A stretch of 64,000 nucleotides of DNA, from the NCBI RefSeq assembly GCF_913777145.1, contig NZ_CAJYPS010000027.1, forward strand, positions 1-64,000, written 5' to 3'. Below, in pieces: positions 24,818 to 33,022 of the stretch. A model generated the notes under the pieces. It worked only from the letters and a program-made list of their open reading frames with translations, was not told where the DNA came from and made no database searches. The position numbers and the translations under genes are program-made. The stretch's first letter is position 1. Each line of letters begins with the position of its first letter. Origin of the DNA: an uncultured Roseateles sp. (GTDB taxonomy: Bacteria; Pseudomonadota; Gammaproteobacteria; Burkholderiales; Burkholderiaceae_C).

Positions 24818-25587
24818 GCGTCGGAGCTTCCAAGGTCGAGGTCGATGGCACCGAACAGGCTTTGACCGTCGGCACCCTTGAGGTCCAGGTGCAGGCTGTC
24901 GCCCGCGGCCAGCGCCAGCTCGGGCAGCGGCAGCGACTGGCCCACCAACTGGCCGGCGCGCAGGCGGCGCAACCGCGCGGCGCGCGCCAGCGCCTGGGCG
25001 AGCGTGAGCGTCAGCTCGGCGGGCTCCTGGCGGGCGCCGTTGTGCAGGCATTGCAGCCGCGCCTGCAGGCGGCCGGCTTGCCAGGCCGGGCCCAGCTCGT
25101 CCGGCGTGACCGCCAGCGGCGCGGCCTGGCTGGCCAGCAGCTCACCGTCCAGCCGCCAGTCCAGCACCAGGGTCAGGAGACGCAGGCCGTCCAGCGCGGC
25201 GCCGGCCTCGCTGGCGGCGGGCAGGTCGCCGGTGATCAGGCCCAGCGCGGCCTCGGGCCGGGCCACGGCGCGCAGCGGCTGCTGCGGGGCCAGCAGGTCG
25301 CCGGCCTCGCGGCGCAACGTGCCATCGGGCTGCAGCACGCTCCAGCCCTGCGGCCGCGGCAGCGGCGCCAGGCATTTGGCGGGCTCGAACGCGAAGGCAT
25401 GGCGCAGCCGGCCATGGTTGAGCTGCACCGCCAGGTCTTCGAGCTGGGGCGCGAGAAAGCCCCAGTCGTCCAGCACCTGCTGGAGCCGGGTGGCGATGCC
25501 GTTGGCGTAATGGGCCTGGGTGAGGTCGCGCGACACGACGACCAGGTGGCCGTCACGCGAGCCGTCGGCGTAGCTGGCGAGTTTCAT
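24814..25587 (-). CDS. Degenerate fumarylacetoacetate hydrolase family protein
   Basis: Protein of 257 residues that starts exactly like the FAH subfamily common in Burkholderiales (MKLASYADGSRDGHLVVVSR, QVLDDWGFLAPQLEDL, APLPRP) and ends like it (AVTPDELGPAWQAGRLQ, LKGADGQSLFGAI). Compared with recalled full-length members (about 327 residues) a block of some 55-70 residues is missing after APLPRP, and the metal site is incomplete: the FEAEVAVVTGD equivalent reads PEAALGLITGD, so one of two Glu ligands is Ala. Probably catalytically dead. It is coupled to the nucleoside hydrolase by an ATGA overlap. The reading frame is intact, so it looks like a maintained pseudo-enzyme rather than decay. 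Confidence 0.75.
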   Translation of the reverse strand: MKLASYADGSRDGHLVVVSRDLTQAHYANGIATRLQQVLDDWGFLAPQLEDLAVQLNHGRLRHAFAFEPAKCLAPLPRPQGWSVLQPDGTLRREAGDLLAPQQPLRAVARPEAALGLITGDLPAASEAGAALDGLRLLTLVLDWRLDGELLASQAAPLAVTPDELGPAWQAGRLQARLQCLHNGARQEPAELTLTLAQALARAARLRRLRAGQLVGQSLPLPELALAAGDSLHLDLKGADGQSLFGAIDLDLGSSDA

Positions 25588-25620
25588 GGCGGGAGGCAGT
25601 TCCGATGGCAGCATTGTGCG

Positions 25621-26526
25621 ATGCCCGCCCGCCCCTTCTCCGCCGCCCTGCTTGCGCTGGCCCTGAGCCTGCTCGTGCACGCGGCGCTGCTGGGCGGCGC
25701 CTCGCCGCGCGACCGGGCACGGCCGACGCGCAGCATCCAGCTGGCCGCGCCCCCGCCTCAACCGCTGCCACTGCCGGAACCCGCCGACCCTCAACCTGTC
25801 GCGCCGCCGGCCGCACCCAAGGCTCCGCCGGCCGATTTCCCCAGGCCGCCGGCGCCAGCCACCCCGGCTGTCGACATCGCGCTGCCCACGGCCCCGGCGT
25901 TGCGCTTGGCCGGGCCGGCCGCCTGGGTCTACCAGCTGCGCCAGGGCGGTCAGGACGGCGAGGCCCGGCTGGAATGGCAGCCCCAGGCCGATGGCCGCTA
26001 CAGCCTGCGCCTGAGCCGCCGCATCGGCGAGCGCGCCCTGCCGGGCTGGCAGAGTCTGGGCCGGCTGGACGGCAGCGGCCTGGTGCCGCAGCGCTTCGCG
26101 CAGCAGCGCGACGGCCAGGACCGCCAGGCCACCAATTTCGACCTGGAGGGCGGGCTGATCAGCTTTTCCGCCAGCCCGGCCCGGCACGAGCGCCCCGAGG
26201 GCGCGCAGGACCGGCTCAGCTGGTGGCTGCAGCTGGCCGCGCTGGTGCAGGCCCAGCCTCAGCCGGGCGGCCGCTGGCGGCTGTGGGTCGCGGGGCTGAG
26301 GGGCGAGCTGCGCGAATGGGTGTTCGAGGCCGGCCCGGCCGAGCCCGGCGCCGAGGCGGCGCTGCTGCACCTGCGCCGCCTGCCGCTGGGGCCGCAGGAC
26401 CCGGGGCTGGAGCTGTGGCTGGACCCGCAGCGCGGCTACTGGCCGGTGCGGCTGCGCCAGGGCGACCCCGAGGGCCGCGGCTTCGAGATCCGGCTGGGCA
26501 ACGCGCTGGATGACGTGAACTCCTGA
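25621..26526 (+). CDS. DUF3108 domain exported/anchored protein
   Basis: Protein of 301 residues with an N-terminal hydrophobic segment (FSAALLALALSLLVHAALLGG) followed by a Pro/Ala-rich linker (about 35-80) and a DUF3108-like beta-rich domain: AAWVYQLRQGGQDGEARLEW, RLDGSGLVPQRFAQQRDG, NFDLEGGLISFS. The single helix and Pro-rich linker resemble TonB-type anchors. Function is unknown for the family. It is divergent from the FAH-like gene with only 33 bp between starts. The 124 bp to the next gene hold a weak stem AAGCCG/CGGCTT at 26554-26576 and the next ribosome site. Confidence 0.78.
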   Translation: MPARPFSAALLALALSLLVHAALLGGASPRDRARPTRSIQLAAPPPQPLPLPEPADPQPVAPPAAPKAPPADFPRPPAPATPAVDIALPTAPALRLAGPAAWVYQLRQGGQDGEARLEWQPQADGRYSLRLSRRIGERALPGWQSLGRLDGSGLVPQRFAQQRDGQDRQATNFDLEGGLISFSASPARHERPEGAQDRLSWWLQLAALVQAQPQPGGRWRLWVAGLRGELREWVFEAGPAEPGAEAALLHLRRLPLGPQDPGLELWLDPQRGYWPVRLRQGDPEGRGFEIRLGNALDDVNS

Positions 26527-26650
26527 CGCTTACGCCTGCTTGAGGGGGGCGCCAAGCCGCGGAACTGGGCCGGCTTCTGCCAGTATCTCCACGGACCAGG
26601 GCTTGAAACGGCCCTAGCCACCCGCAGCTGAGTCCCCCAAGGAGAACTCC

Positions 26651-26923
26651 ATGCAAATGCTCTACCAGTCCGACAGCTTCATCGTCGTGCAATTCGACGT
26701 GCCGGCCGGCGAGCCCCAGGCCGGCCCCCAGCTGAACCGCGGCGGTTTCGAGATCGTCGACAAGTTCGCGCGCAAGGAAATCTTCATCGAAGGCGCGCTG
26801 GCCGAATCCTTCCAGCAGGGCGTGCAGGCACTGATCGACGAGGGCGAGCCCTCGGAGGACGAACTCGACGCCTTCATCGAGGGCTATGCCCAGATGGGCC
26901 TGCAACCGGTCGTGATGCACTGA
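26651..26923 (+). CDS. DUF3567 family protein
   Basis: Protein of 90 residues matching the DUF3567 family, which I know mainly from Burkholderiales: MQMLYQSDSFIVVQFDVP, LNRGGFEIVDKFARKEIFIEG and a C-terminal helix ending LQPVVMH. No function is established. The ribosome site AAGGAGA lies seven nt before the ATG, one of the clearest in the window, suggesting good expression. It stands as a single gene with its own upstream region. Confidence 0.88.
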   Translation: MQMLYQSDSFIVVQFDVPAGEPQAGPQLNRGGFEIVDKFARKEIFIEGALAESFQQGVQALIDEGEPSEDELDAFIEGYAQMGLQPVVMH

Positions 26924-26982
26924 ACATTTCCGCGCACAACGTCGATTGATCTGCCGGCCCGCCTGATACAAGATGGGTCGGC

Positions 26983-27003
26983 CGCCACCCGGTGACGGTG
27001 GCG
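26983..27003 (+). promoter_or_regulatory. Leader hairpin before the tandem AAA gene
   Basis: Arms CGCCACC (26983-26989) and GGTGGCG (26997-27003) flank a 7-nt loop, just upstream of the ribosome site GAGAGGAG. Upstream, TTGATC (26946) and TACAAG (26967) could form a poorly spaced promoter. Confidence 0.3.
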
Positions 27004-27019
27004 CGAGAGGAGTCCATCG

Positions 27020-29326
27020 ATGGTCAAGCGAGTCGCAGAAACGGTCCGGCAGGCAGCCCGCACGCTGCCCTCGCCCGGTCTGGACAGCGCCCCGGTGCTG
27101 GACAGGATGTGCTCGCAATTCGTGCTGACACTGACCGTCAAGCACGCCGGCCGCTTCAACCTGCGGCGCGATTTCAACGGCCTGCTGTCCTTCACGGGCC
27201 GCCACCTGGTGTGGCCGGTGCGCGTGCTGCAGCGGCTGCGCAGCTACCTGGCGCTGCGCTGCAAGGGCAACGAGCTGTGGCGCGGCCACGAGGCGCTGGC
27301 CGACGAGGCCTTTCTGGAGCGCTTCGGCCAGTGGAGCGGCCCCTTTTCCGAGGGCACGCTGTTCTTCTACCTGGACGAATACGCCAAGGACGCGCCCAAG
27401 GACATGATGGCGCTGCTGGCCGCCACCTGCGAGCACCTGGACCGCCAGCTCAAGCGCGAATCCACGCTGGTGGAGAAGAACATCGCCGCTTTGGGCAACC
27501 TGCTGCAGCTCAACCCCGCCGAGCGCGCCATCCTGCTGTACGGCACGCTGGCCCGCTACCAGCGCGAGCTGCGCGGCGCGCTGGTGGAGTTCAAGGTCAA
27601 CACCGCGCAGGAGGCCTTCGCGGCGATCGCGGCCGTGGCCGAGGTGGACGAGCGCGAGGTGGCCGAGGCGCTGCGCGCCGGCTCCCGGCTGGAACGCATA
27701 GGCATGGTGGAGAACCTGATCTCCGAGCACAACATCACCGACCTGGCCGACCTGATGAAGGTCAGCGACCAGCTGCCGCCGGTGCTGATGCGCGAATACC
27801 AGGGCCCGCACGACCTGATGGCGGTGTTCACCCGCCCGGCCACGCGCAGCGCGCTGGCCGAGGGCGACTTCCAGTTCGTCACCGATGACCTGGCCCTGCT
27901 GCGCGGCCTGCTCAAGCAGGCGGTGGCCACCAAGGCCTGCGGTGTCAACGTGCTGCTCTACGGCCCCCCCGGCACCGGCAAGACCGAGCTGGCCAAGGTG
28001 GCCGCGGCCGCCGCCGGGCTGGATCTCTATGAGGTGGAGTACGCCGACCGCGACGGCAACTCGCTGTCGGGCCGCGACCGCTACCGCTCACTGCAGATCA
28101 GCCAGGTCTTTCTGAAGGCCAGCGAGAACGTGGCCCTGCTGTTCGACGAGGTGGAGGATGTGTTCCCGCCGCTGTCCAGTGACACCGCCTCGCTGCTCAA
28201 CCGCATGGACGCGTCGGCCGAGGGCGGCAGCGGCAACTCGGTCAGCGGCAAGGCCTGGGTCAACCAGATCCTGGAAACCAACCCTGTGCCGGTGATCTGG
28301 GTCACCAACCGCATCGAGCAGATCGACCCGGCCTTCCGCCGCCGCTTTCAGTACCACCTGGAACTCAAGTCACCGCCGCCCGGCGCGCGCCAGGGTCTGG
28401 TGGCCCGGGCGCTGGGCGAGGTCGCGGTGTCGGAGGCCTTCGTGGCCAAGCTGGCCGAGCGCCCCGGGCTCACGCCCGCGCAGATCCGCACCGCCGCGCG
28501 CTTCGCGCAACTGGCTGGCGGCGCCGACGACGCCGAACGGCTGATCGAGCGCCAGCTGCTGAATGCCGACAAGGCGCTGGGCCGCGGCGACGGCGCCACG
28601 CTGACGCGCCCCAGCGTCACGCAGTACACGCTGGAGCTGCTGAACTGCGAGAGCCGCTTCGAGATCCCGCGCATCGTCGAGGCGCTGCGCCGCCAGGGCC
28701 GGGGCCAGCTGTGCTTCTACGGCCCGCCCGGCACCGGCAAGACCGCGCTGGCCGAGCACATCGCGCAGCACCTGGGCCGCCCGCTGATGGTCAAGCGGGC
28801 CAGCGACATCGCCAGCAAGTTCGTCGGCGAGACCGAGCAGAACATGGCCCGCATGTTCGAGACCGCGCAGACCGAAGGCGCGGTGCTGCTGCTGGACGAG
28901 GCCGACAGCTTTCTGCGCAGCCGCCGGCACGCGGAACGCAACTACGAAGTGTCCGAGGTCAATGAGATGCTGGCCGGCATGGAGCGCTTCAACGGCCTGT
29001 TCATCTGCACCACCAATCTCTTCGACGAACTCGATGAGGCCGCGCTGCGGCGCTTCGCGTTCAAGATCCGCTTCAAGCCGCTGCGCCCGGAGCAGCGCAT
29101 GGCCATGTTCGAGCGCGAGGCGGGCGCCGCGCCCGACGACGAGCAGCGCTCACGGCTGGCCGCGCTGGACTGCCTGGCCCATGGCGACTTCGCGGCCGTG
29201 CGGCATCAGGTCGAGATCCTCGGCGAGGCCTTCACGCCGGACGAATTCCTGGCGCAGCTGGAGGCCGAGCATCGCGCCAAGCCGGAGGTGAGAGAGCGGC
29301 GGGGCATAGGCTTCAGAGCGTCTTGA
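27020..29326 (+). CDS. Tandem AAA ATPase (Cdc48/ARC-like)
   Basis: Protein of 768 residues with two AAA modules behind a roughly 290-residue mostly helical N domain I do not recognise. Module 1: Walker A GPPGTGKT at 315-322, Walker B LLFDEVED with Asp376/Glu377, and a sensor/Arg-finger stretch AFRRRFQYH. Module 2: Walker A at 568-575, Walker B LLLDEADSF (Asp626/Glu627) and a pore-loop-like SKFVGETEQNMAR. Module 1 has no obvious aromatic pore loop. Both ATP sites look competent. Likely a remodelling or unfolding machine; the client is unknown. It ends overlapping the convergent GNAT gene by 14 nt. GAGAGGAG before the ATG supports the start. Confidence 0.87.
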   Translation: MVKRVAETVRQAARTLPSPGLDSAPVLDRMCSQFVLTLTVKHAGRFNLRRDFNGLLSFTGRHLVWPVRVLQRLRSYLALRCKGNELWRGHEALADEAFLERFGQWSGPFSEGTLFFYLDEYAKDAPKDMMALLAATCEHLDRQLKRESTLVEKNIAALGNLLQLNPAERAILLYGTLARYQRELRGALVEFKVNTAQEAFAAIAAVAEVDEREVAEALRAGSRLERIGMVENLISEHNITDLADLMKVSDQLPPVLMREYQGPHDLMAVFTRPATRSALAEGDFQFVTDDLALLRGLLKQAVATKACGVNVLLYGPPGTGKTELAKVAAAAAGLDLYEVEYADRDGNSLSGRDRYRSLQISQVFLKASENVALLFDEVEDVFPPLSSDTASLLNRMDASAEGGSGNSVSGKAWVNQILETNPVPVIWVTNRIEQIDPAFRRRFQYHLELKSPPPGARQGLVARALGEVAVSEAFVAKLAERPGLTPAQIRTAARFAQLAGGADDAERLIERQLLNADKALGRGDGATLTRPSVTQYTLELLNCESRFEIPRIVEALRRQGRGQLCFYGPPGTGKTALAEHIAQHLGRPLMVKRASDIASKFVGETEQNMARMFETAQTEGAVLLLDEADSFLRSRRHAERNYEVSEVNEMLAGMERFNGLFICTTNLFDELDEAALRRFAFKIRFKPLRPEQRMAMFEREAGAAPDDEQRSRLAALDCLAHGDFAAVRHQVEILGEAFTPDEFLAQLEAEHRAKPEVRERRGIGFRAS

Positions 29327-29831
29327 AGTAGTAGCTGGTCGAACAAGGCACGCCGTCCGGCATCAGCGCGTAGGCTGGGATGTCACCGGCGCGCTGCCAG
29401 CCCAGGCGCTCATAGAGCCGCGACGCGTCGCTGCCGGTGACGGTGTCCAGCACCAGCGTCGTCCTGCCCAGTTCACGCGCCCGGGCCTCCAGCGTCCGCA
29501 GCAGGCGTTCGGCCAGGCCCTGACGGCGGGCGCGGCGGTGCACCAGCATCTTGGACACATCGGCCCGGTGAGGCTGGTTGTCCGGCAGGTCGACCACCAG
29601 GGACAAGCTGCCGCAGATGCGGCCCGCATCGTCCTCGGCCACGAACAGCAGCCGCTCGCCAGCCGCCACGCCCTGAGCCACGCGCCGCCAGAAGGCCTGC
29701 GCCCGCTCGGGCGCCAGCGGCGCCATGAAGCCCACCGACGCACCGCCGTCCACACAGTCGATCAGCACCTCGGCCAGTTCGCCCACGCGGGCCGCGGCCT
29801 GGGCGCCGTCCAGTTCCAGAATCCTGCTCAT
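29313..29831 (-). CDS. GNAT family N-acetyltransferase (distal of a pair)
   Basis: Acetyltransferase of 172 residues. The acetyl-CoA loop is VHRRARRQGLAERLLRTLEA (Q/R-x-x-G-x-A), followed by DTVTGSDASRLYERLGWQRA, the usual GNAT C-terminal motif. The body begins MSRILELDGAQAAARVGELA. It overlaps the preceding GNAT gene by four nt (ATGA) and is the last gene of an XRE-GNAT-GNAT operon. The substrate is unknown; small-molecule amine acetylation is typical for this subgroup. Confidence 0.87.
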   Translation of the reverse strand: MSRILELDGAQAAARVGELAEVLIDCVDGGASVGFMAPLAPERAQAFWRRVAQGVAAGERLLFVAEDDAGRICGSLSLVVDLPDNQPHRADVSKMLVHRRARRQGLAERLLRTLEARARELGRTTLVLDTVTGSDASRLYERLGWQRAGDIPAYALMPDGVPCSTSYYFKTL

Positions 29832-30286
29832 GCCAGCTCCTTGCCCAGGCACACCGCCTCGGGGCGGCCCACATAGCGGCCGTAGTTCGCCATGCGCCGA
29901 TAGCCCTGGCGCTCGTAGAAGGCCAGCGCCCGGACGTTCACCGCCCGGGTCTCCAGCCACAGGGCCTGGTAGCCCAGAGCTCGCGCCTGGGCCTCCAGGT
30001 GATGCAGCAGCGCCGCTCCGACGCCGCGGCCGCCGGGTCGCGCATACATGCGCTTGAGCTCGGCGACCCCGTCCTGCAGTGGCCGCAGCGCGCCGCAGCC
30101 CAGCGCCTGCCCGGTCGCGCCATCGCGCGCCAGCACGAAGCAGCTGCGCGGCCCGCGCACATCGTCGGCCGAGAAGCTGCTGCGTCCGCTGTCGCCGGTG
30201 ATGGCCTGCAGTGCGGCAGACAGCTCGTCCAGCAAGGCCTGCGCGTCAGGATCGTCGGGGGCCGCGGCGTGCAGGGTCAGCGCCAT
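29828..30286 (-). CDS. GNAT family N-acetyltransferase (proximal of a pair)
   Basis: Acetyltransferase of 152 residues: GCGALRPLQDGVAELKRMYA, then the acetyl-CoA loop RPGGRGVGAALLHHLEAQA and ETRAVNVRALAFYERQGYRR. This is the core pattern of small stand-alone GNATs. The ATG at 30286 lies ten nt inside the end of the XRE-cupin gene and its stop overlaps the next GNAT start, so the three genes are tightly coupled. The regulator upstream presumably controls both acetyltransferases. Substrate unknown. Confidence 0.88.
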   Translation of the reverse strand: MALTLHAAAPDDPDAQALLDELSAALQAITGDSGRSSFSADDVRGPRSCFVLARDGATGQALGCGALRPLQDGVAELKRMYARPGGRGVGAALLHHLEAQARALGYQALWLETRAVNVRALAFYERQGYRRMANYGRYVGRPEAVCLGKELA

Positions 30287-30870
30287 GTCGAGGCGCCGGT
30301 GAGCGCGACGAGGTAACGGGCCGCTTGGTCGCCCGGGTTGTGAAACTGGACCGGTGCATCGAGCCGGAAGGCCAGACAGTCGCCCGCCTCCAGCCGCCAG
30401 CGTGACTCGCCATGCGCGATCTCCATGACGCCGTCGATCATCCACAGCTGCTGGTGAATGTCCGCATCGCGCGCCGCCGTCTCGAACTGCACCTTTTGAC
30501 CAGCAGGAAAGATGACATCCACCAACTGGATAGGCGACACGCCCGGCGGGGAGACATTGCGCCGGCGATAGCCGGAAGCCGGGTCTTGCCAGACCGGCTG
30601 CTCGGCCACGCGGGCCAGCGGCGACGAAGGCCGATGTGTGCCGCCCGCCTCGAACAGCGACGCTACGCTAACACCCAAGGCCGACGAGAGCTTGTCCAGC
30701 ACCACTGCCGTCGGACTGCTTTCCCCCCTCTCAACCAATGAGATGTTGGATCGGCTGACCCCGCTCTTCAGGGCCAAGGCCTCCAATGACAGGCCAGCGC
30801 GGCTGCGCAGCTCGCGCAATCGCGTCGCCAAACGCTCGTGGGTGTTGTTCGAAACGGGCTCAATGCTCAT
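30277..30870 (-). CDS. XRE-cupin transcriptional regulator
   Basis: Regulator of 197 residues with an N-terminal XRE helix-turn-helix (about 12-67; LRELRSRAGLSLEALALKSG, VSRSNISLVERGESSPT) and a C-terminal cupin sensor domain (about 110-190; FPAGQKVQFETAARDADIHQ, AGDCLAFRLDAPVQFHNPG). XRE-cupin proteins such as SutR or PuuR sense small ligands. It heads an operon with two GNATs. A 34-bp near-perfect palindrome lies three bp before its start codon and is the obvious autoregulatory operator. Local GC is lower than in surrounding genes. Confidence 0.9.
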   Translation of the reverse strand: MSIEPVSNNTHERLATRLRELRSRAGLSLEALALKSGVSRSNISLVERGESSPTAVVLDKLSSALGVSVASLFEAGGTHRPSSPLARVAEQPVWQDPASGYRRRNVSPPGVSPIQLVDVIFPAGQKVQFETAARDADIHQQLWMIDGVMEIAHGESRWRLEAGDCLAFRLDAPVQFHNPGDQAARYLVALTGASTWR

Positions 30871-30873
30871 TCG

Positions 30874-30907
30874 TCCATCTTAATGGAATTAACTCCATTA
30901 AGATGGA
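30874..30907 (-). promoter_or_regulatory. 34-bp near-perfect palindromic operator of the XRE-cupin operon
   Basis: Arms TCCATCTTAATGGA (30874-30887) and TCCATTAAGATGGA (30894-30907) are exact reverse complements around the spacer ATTAAC; only one pair in the whole 34 bp (30888/30893) breaks the symmetry. Each arm is itself of the form TCCAT-N4-ATGGA, so the site may bind two dimers. It lies three bp upstream of the regulator start codon, over the expected promoter and ribosome site. Confidence 0.75.
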
Positions 30908-31033
30908 AAATATGGGAATGCGCACCACAGGCATCACCCGACGTCCGCTCCACTACCCCCTGGGCACAATCGTGATCACTGATTGACCGGGGTCATTTCG
31001 TGCCCCGCTTGAAATGGAAGATAGGGAGAGCAG

Positions 31034-33019
31034 ATGAAACGATGGACACAGGGAGTCTGGTTCGCCTGGGCAGCGCTCACGGCGCTCAACGTCGTGGCAC
31101 AACCAACTGCGAGCCGCCCCAAAGAACCTGTCCCGGTGGAAGCCTTCTTCAAGCCGACGGAGTTGACCAACGCACAACTGTCGCCGTCCGGGCGCTACTT
31201 GGCAGCACTACGTGGCGGCGTGGCCGAGCGTATCGGTTTCCTGATCGTGGATCTGGAAGGCAAGGAGGGCAGCCACTTTGTCAGCGCCAGCCCGCGGGAT
31301 GACGTCGCCTGGTTCCGCTGGGTCACAGATGACTGGCTGGTCTTCGGCGTCAACGACCCCAACTTCAAGGGAGGAGGCTGGGTGGCTGACGGCCTCATGT
31401 CCATGAGCCGAGACGGCAAGACTTCCCGGCAGTTGATCGCCCGGGACTGGGGCAAGAAGGCCGATGACGTGCAACGCCGTGCCGTGTTGCCCCCGTCCTA
31501 CCGCTTCCTCAGCCTCTCGGCAGAAGGGAGTCTGGAAGTCATGGTCTCCCAACGCCATTGGGATGGCGCCTATGAGTACGACTACTCCTCACTGCATGCA
31601 CTGAACATCACCAACGGCCAGGTGCGCTCTGTCGAAACACCCAAGGCCGATTCCTGGCTGCTGGACAGCAACGGCATTCCACGCGTGGTCAGTCGGGAAC
31701 GCGAGGGCAAGGTGACCGTGAGCTGGTATGACCCGGACAGCAAGACCTGGGTCGAGCGTTTCACCGCGCCCTATGACGAAATGCCCTGGGTCCCGGTCGC
31801 CGCACGCGACCCACGCAAGCTGCTCGTGCGTACGTCCGATCACAACGGCTACTACCAACTGCGCGAGTACGACGCCGCTCAGAACAAGCTGGCTGACAGG
31901 CCGATGCTGACGACGCCGGGCTTCTCCAGTGGTATCGAACCGATCTACGAACGCAGCACCAATCACCTGCTGGGCCTGTTCGTCACGGTGGACGCCGTCA
32001 CGACCACCTGGCTGGATCCCACCCTGAGCCAACTGCAGGCCAAGGCCGATGCCAAGCTGCCCGGTCGCGTTAATCTGCTGGGCTGCGCGCCCTGCAGCAA
32101 TCCCAAACGGCTGCTGGTCTATTCCTTCACCGACAACGACCCCGGCATGACCTTGCTTTACATGCCGGAGACCGATCAGTGGCAATTGGTGGGCCGGACT
32201 CGACCGGACATCGCGCCCGAACGCATGGCGCGCCTGGAGCTGTTCCGACCTAAGGCCCGCGATGGCGAGGACCTGCCGGTCTGGATCACCCGTCCTGCCG
32301 GTGTTCCGAGTAACCAGGCAACGCCGGCCGTGGTGCTGGTGCATGGCGGGCCCTGGGTACGAGGCACTTTCTGGCGATGGAATGCCGAGGCGCAGTTCCT
32401 GGCCTCGCGCGGCTACCTGGTGATTGAGCCGGAGTTCCGCGGCAGCAAGGGCTACGGCTGGAACCACTACCGCAAGGGCTTCAAGCAGTGGGGCCTGAGC
32501 ATGCAGGACGACGTCTCGGATGCACTCAAGTTCGCAGTGGACAAGGGCTGGGTCGATTCCAAGCGAGTGTGCATCATGGGCGCTAGCTACGGCGGCTACG
32601 CCACGCTGATGGGGCTGGTCAAGGATCCCGACCAGTACCGCTGCGGGGTTGCCTTCGCAGCGGTGTCGGACCAGCGCTACATGTTCGACTTCCACTGGAA
32701 CGACTTTTCCGACGAGACTCGCGCGGTCTATCTGCCCGACCTGCTGGGTGATCGCAAAAAGGACGAGGCCCGCTTTATCGCCACATCACCGGTGGAGCAG
32801 GCTGCCCGCATCAAGGCACCGCTACTGCTGGTGCACGGCGGGGAAGACCGCCGAGTTCCCATCCAGAACGGCGAGCGCATGCGCGACGCGCTGCTCAAGG
32901 CGGGGCGGCCGGTCCAATGGGTCTACTACCCGCGTGCCGAGCACGGTTTCCCGCTGCTGGAAGACGAACTGGACTACTACCGTCGCATCGAGCACTTCCT
33001 GGCCGAGCAGTTGCGCTGA
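31034..33019 (+). CDS. S9 family peptidase (acylaminoacyl-peptidase-like), exported
   Basis: Serine peptidase of 661 residues. MKRWTQGVWFAWAALTALNVVAQ is a signal peptide (cleavage near VVAQ), so the enzyme is periplasmic or released. The middle is a divergent beta-propeller (about 45-390). The C-terminal alpha/beta hydrolase domain holds VLVHGGPWVRG, nucleophile Ser518 (MGASYGGYATLMG), the Asp of HGGEDRRVPIQNG and His637 (RAEHGFPLLED). Family members cleave short peptides. Its third positions are visibly less GC-rich than neighbours and it sits beside the AT-rich XRE operator region, which may mean later arrival. ATG 31034 follows AGGGAGAG. Confidence 0.9.
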   Translation: MKRWTQGVWFAWAALTALNVVAQPTASRPKEPVPVEAFFKPTELTNAQLSPSGRYLAALRGGVAERIGFLIVDLEGKEGSHFVSASPRDDVAWFRWVTDDWLVFGVNDPNFKGGGWVADGLMSMSRDGKTSRQLIARDWGKKADDVQRRAVLPPSYRFLSLSAEGSLEVMVSQRHWDGAYEYDYSSLHALNITNGQVRSVETPKADSWLLDSNGIPRVVSREREGKVTVSWYDPDSKTWVERFTAPYDEMPWVPVAARDPRKLLVRTSDHNGYYQLREYDAAQNKLADRPMLTTPGFSSGIEPIYERSTNHLLGLFVTVDAVTTTWLDPTLSQLQAKADAKLPGRVNLLGCAPCSNPKRLLVYSFTDNDPGMTLLYMPETDQWQLVGRTRPDIAPERMARLELFRPKARDGEDLPVWITRPAGVPSNQATPAVVLVHGGPWVRGTFWRWNAEAQFLASRGYLVIEPEFRGSKGYGWNHYRKGFKQWGLSMQDDVSDALKFAVDKGWVDSKRVCIMGASYGGYATLMGLVKDPDQYRCGVAFAAVSDQRYMFDFHWNDFSDETRAVYLPDLLGDRKKDEARFIATSPVEQAARIKAPLLLVHGGEDRRVPIQNGERMRDALLKAGRPVQWVYYPRAEHGFPLLEDELDYYRRIEHFLAEQLR

Positions 33020-33022
33020 GTT

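Noticed and set aside
30786-30986. A short plus-strand frame across the XRE operator
   Set aside because: It is antisense to the XRE-cupin start and crosses the palindromic operator; no ribosome site and no conserved sequence.
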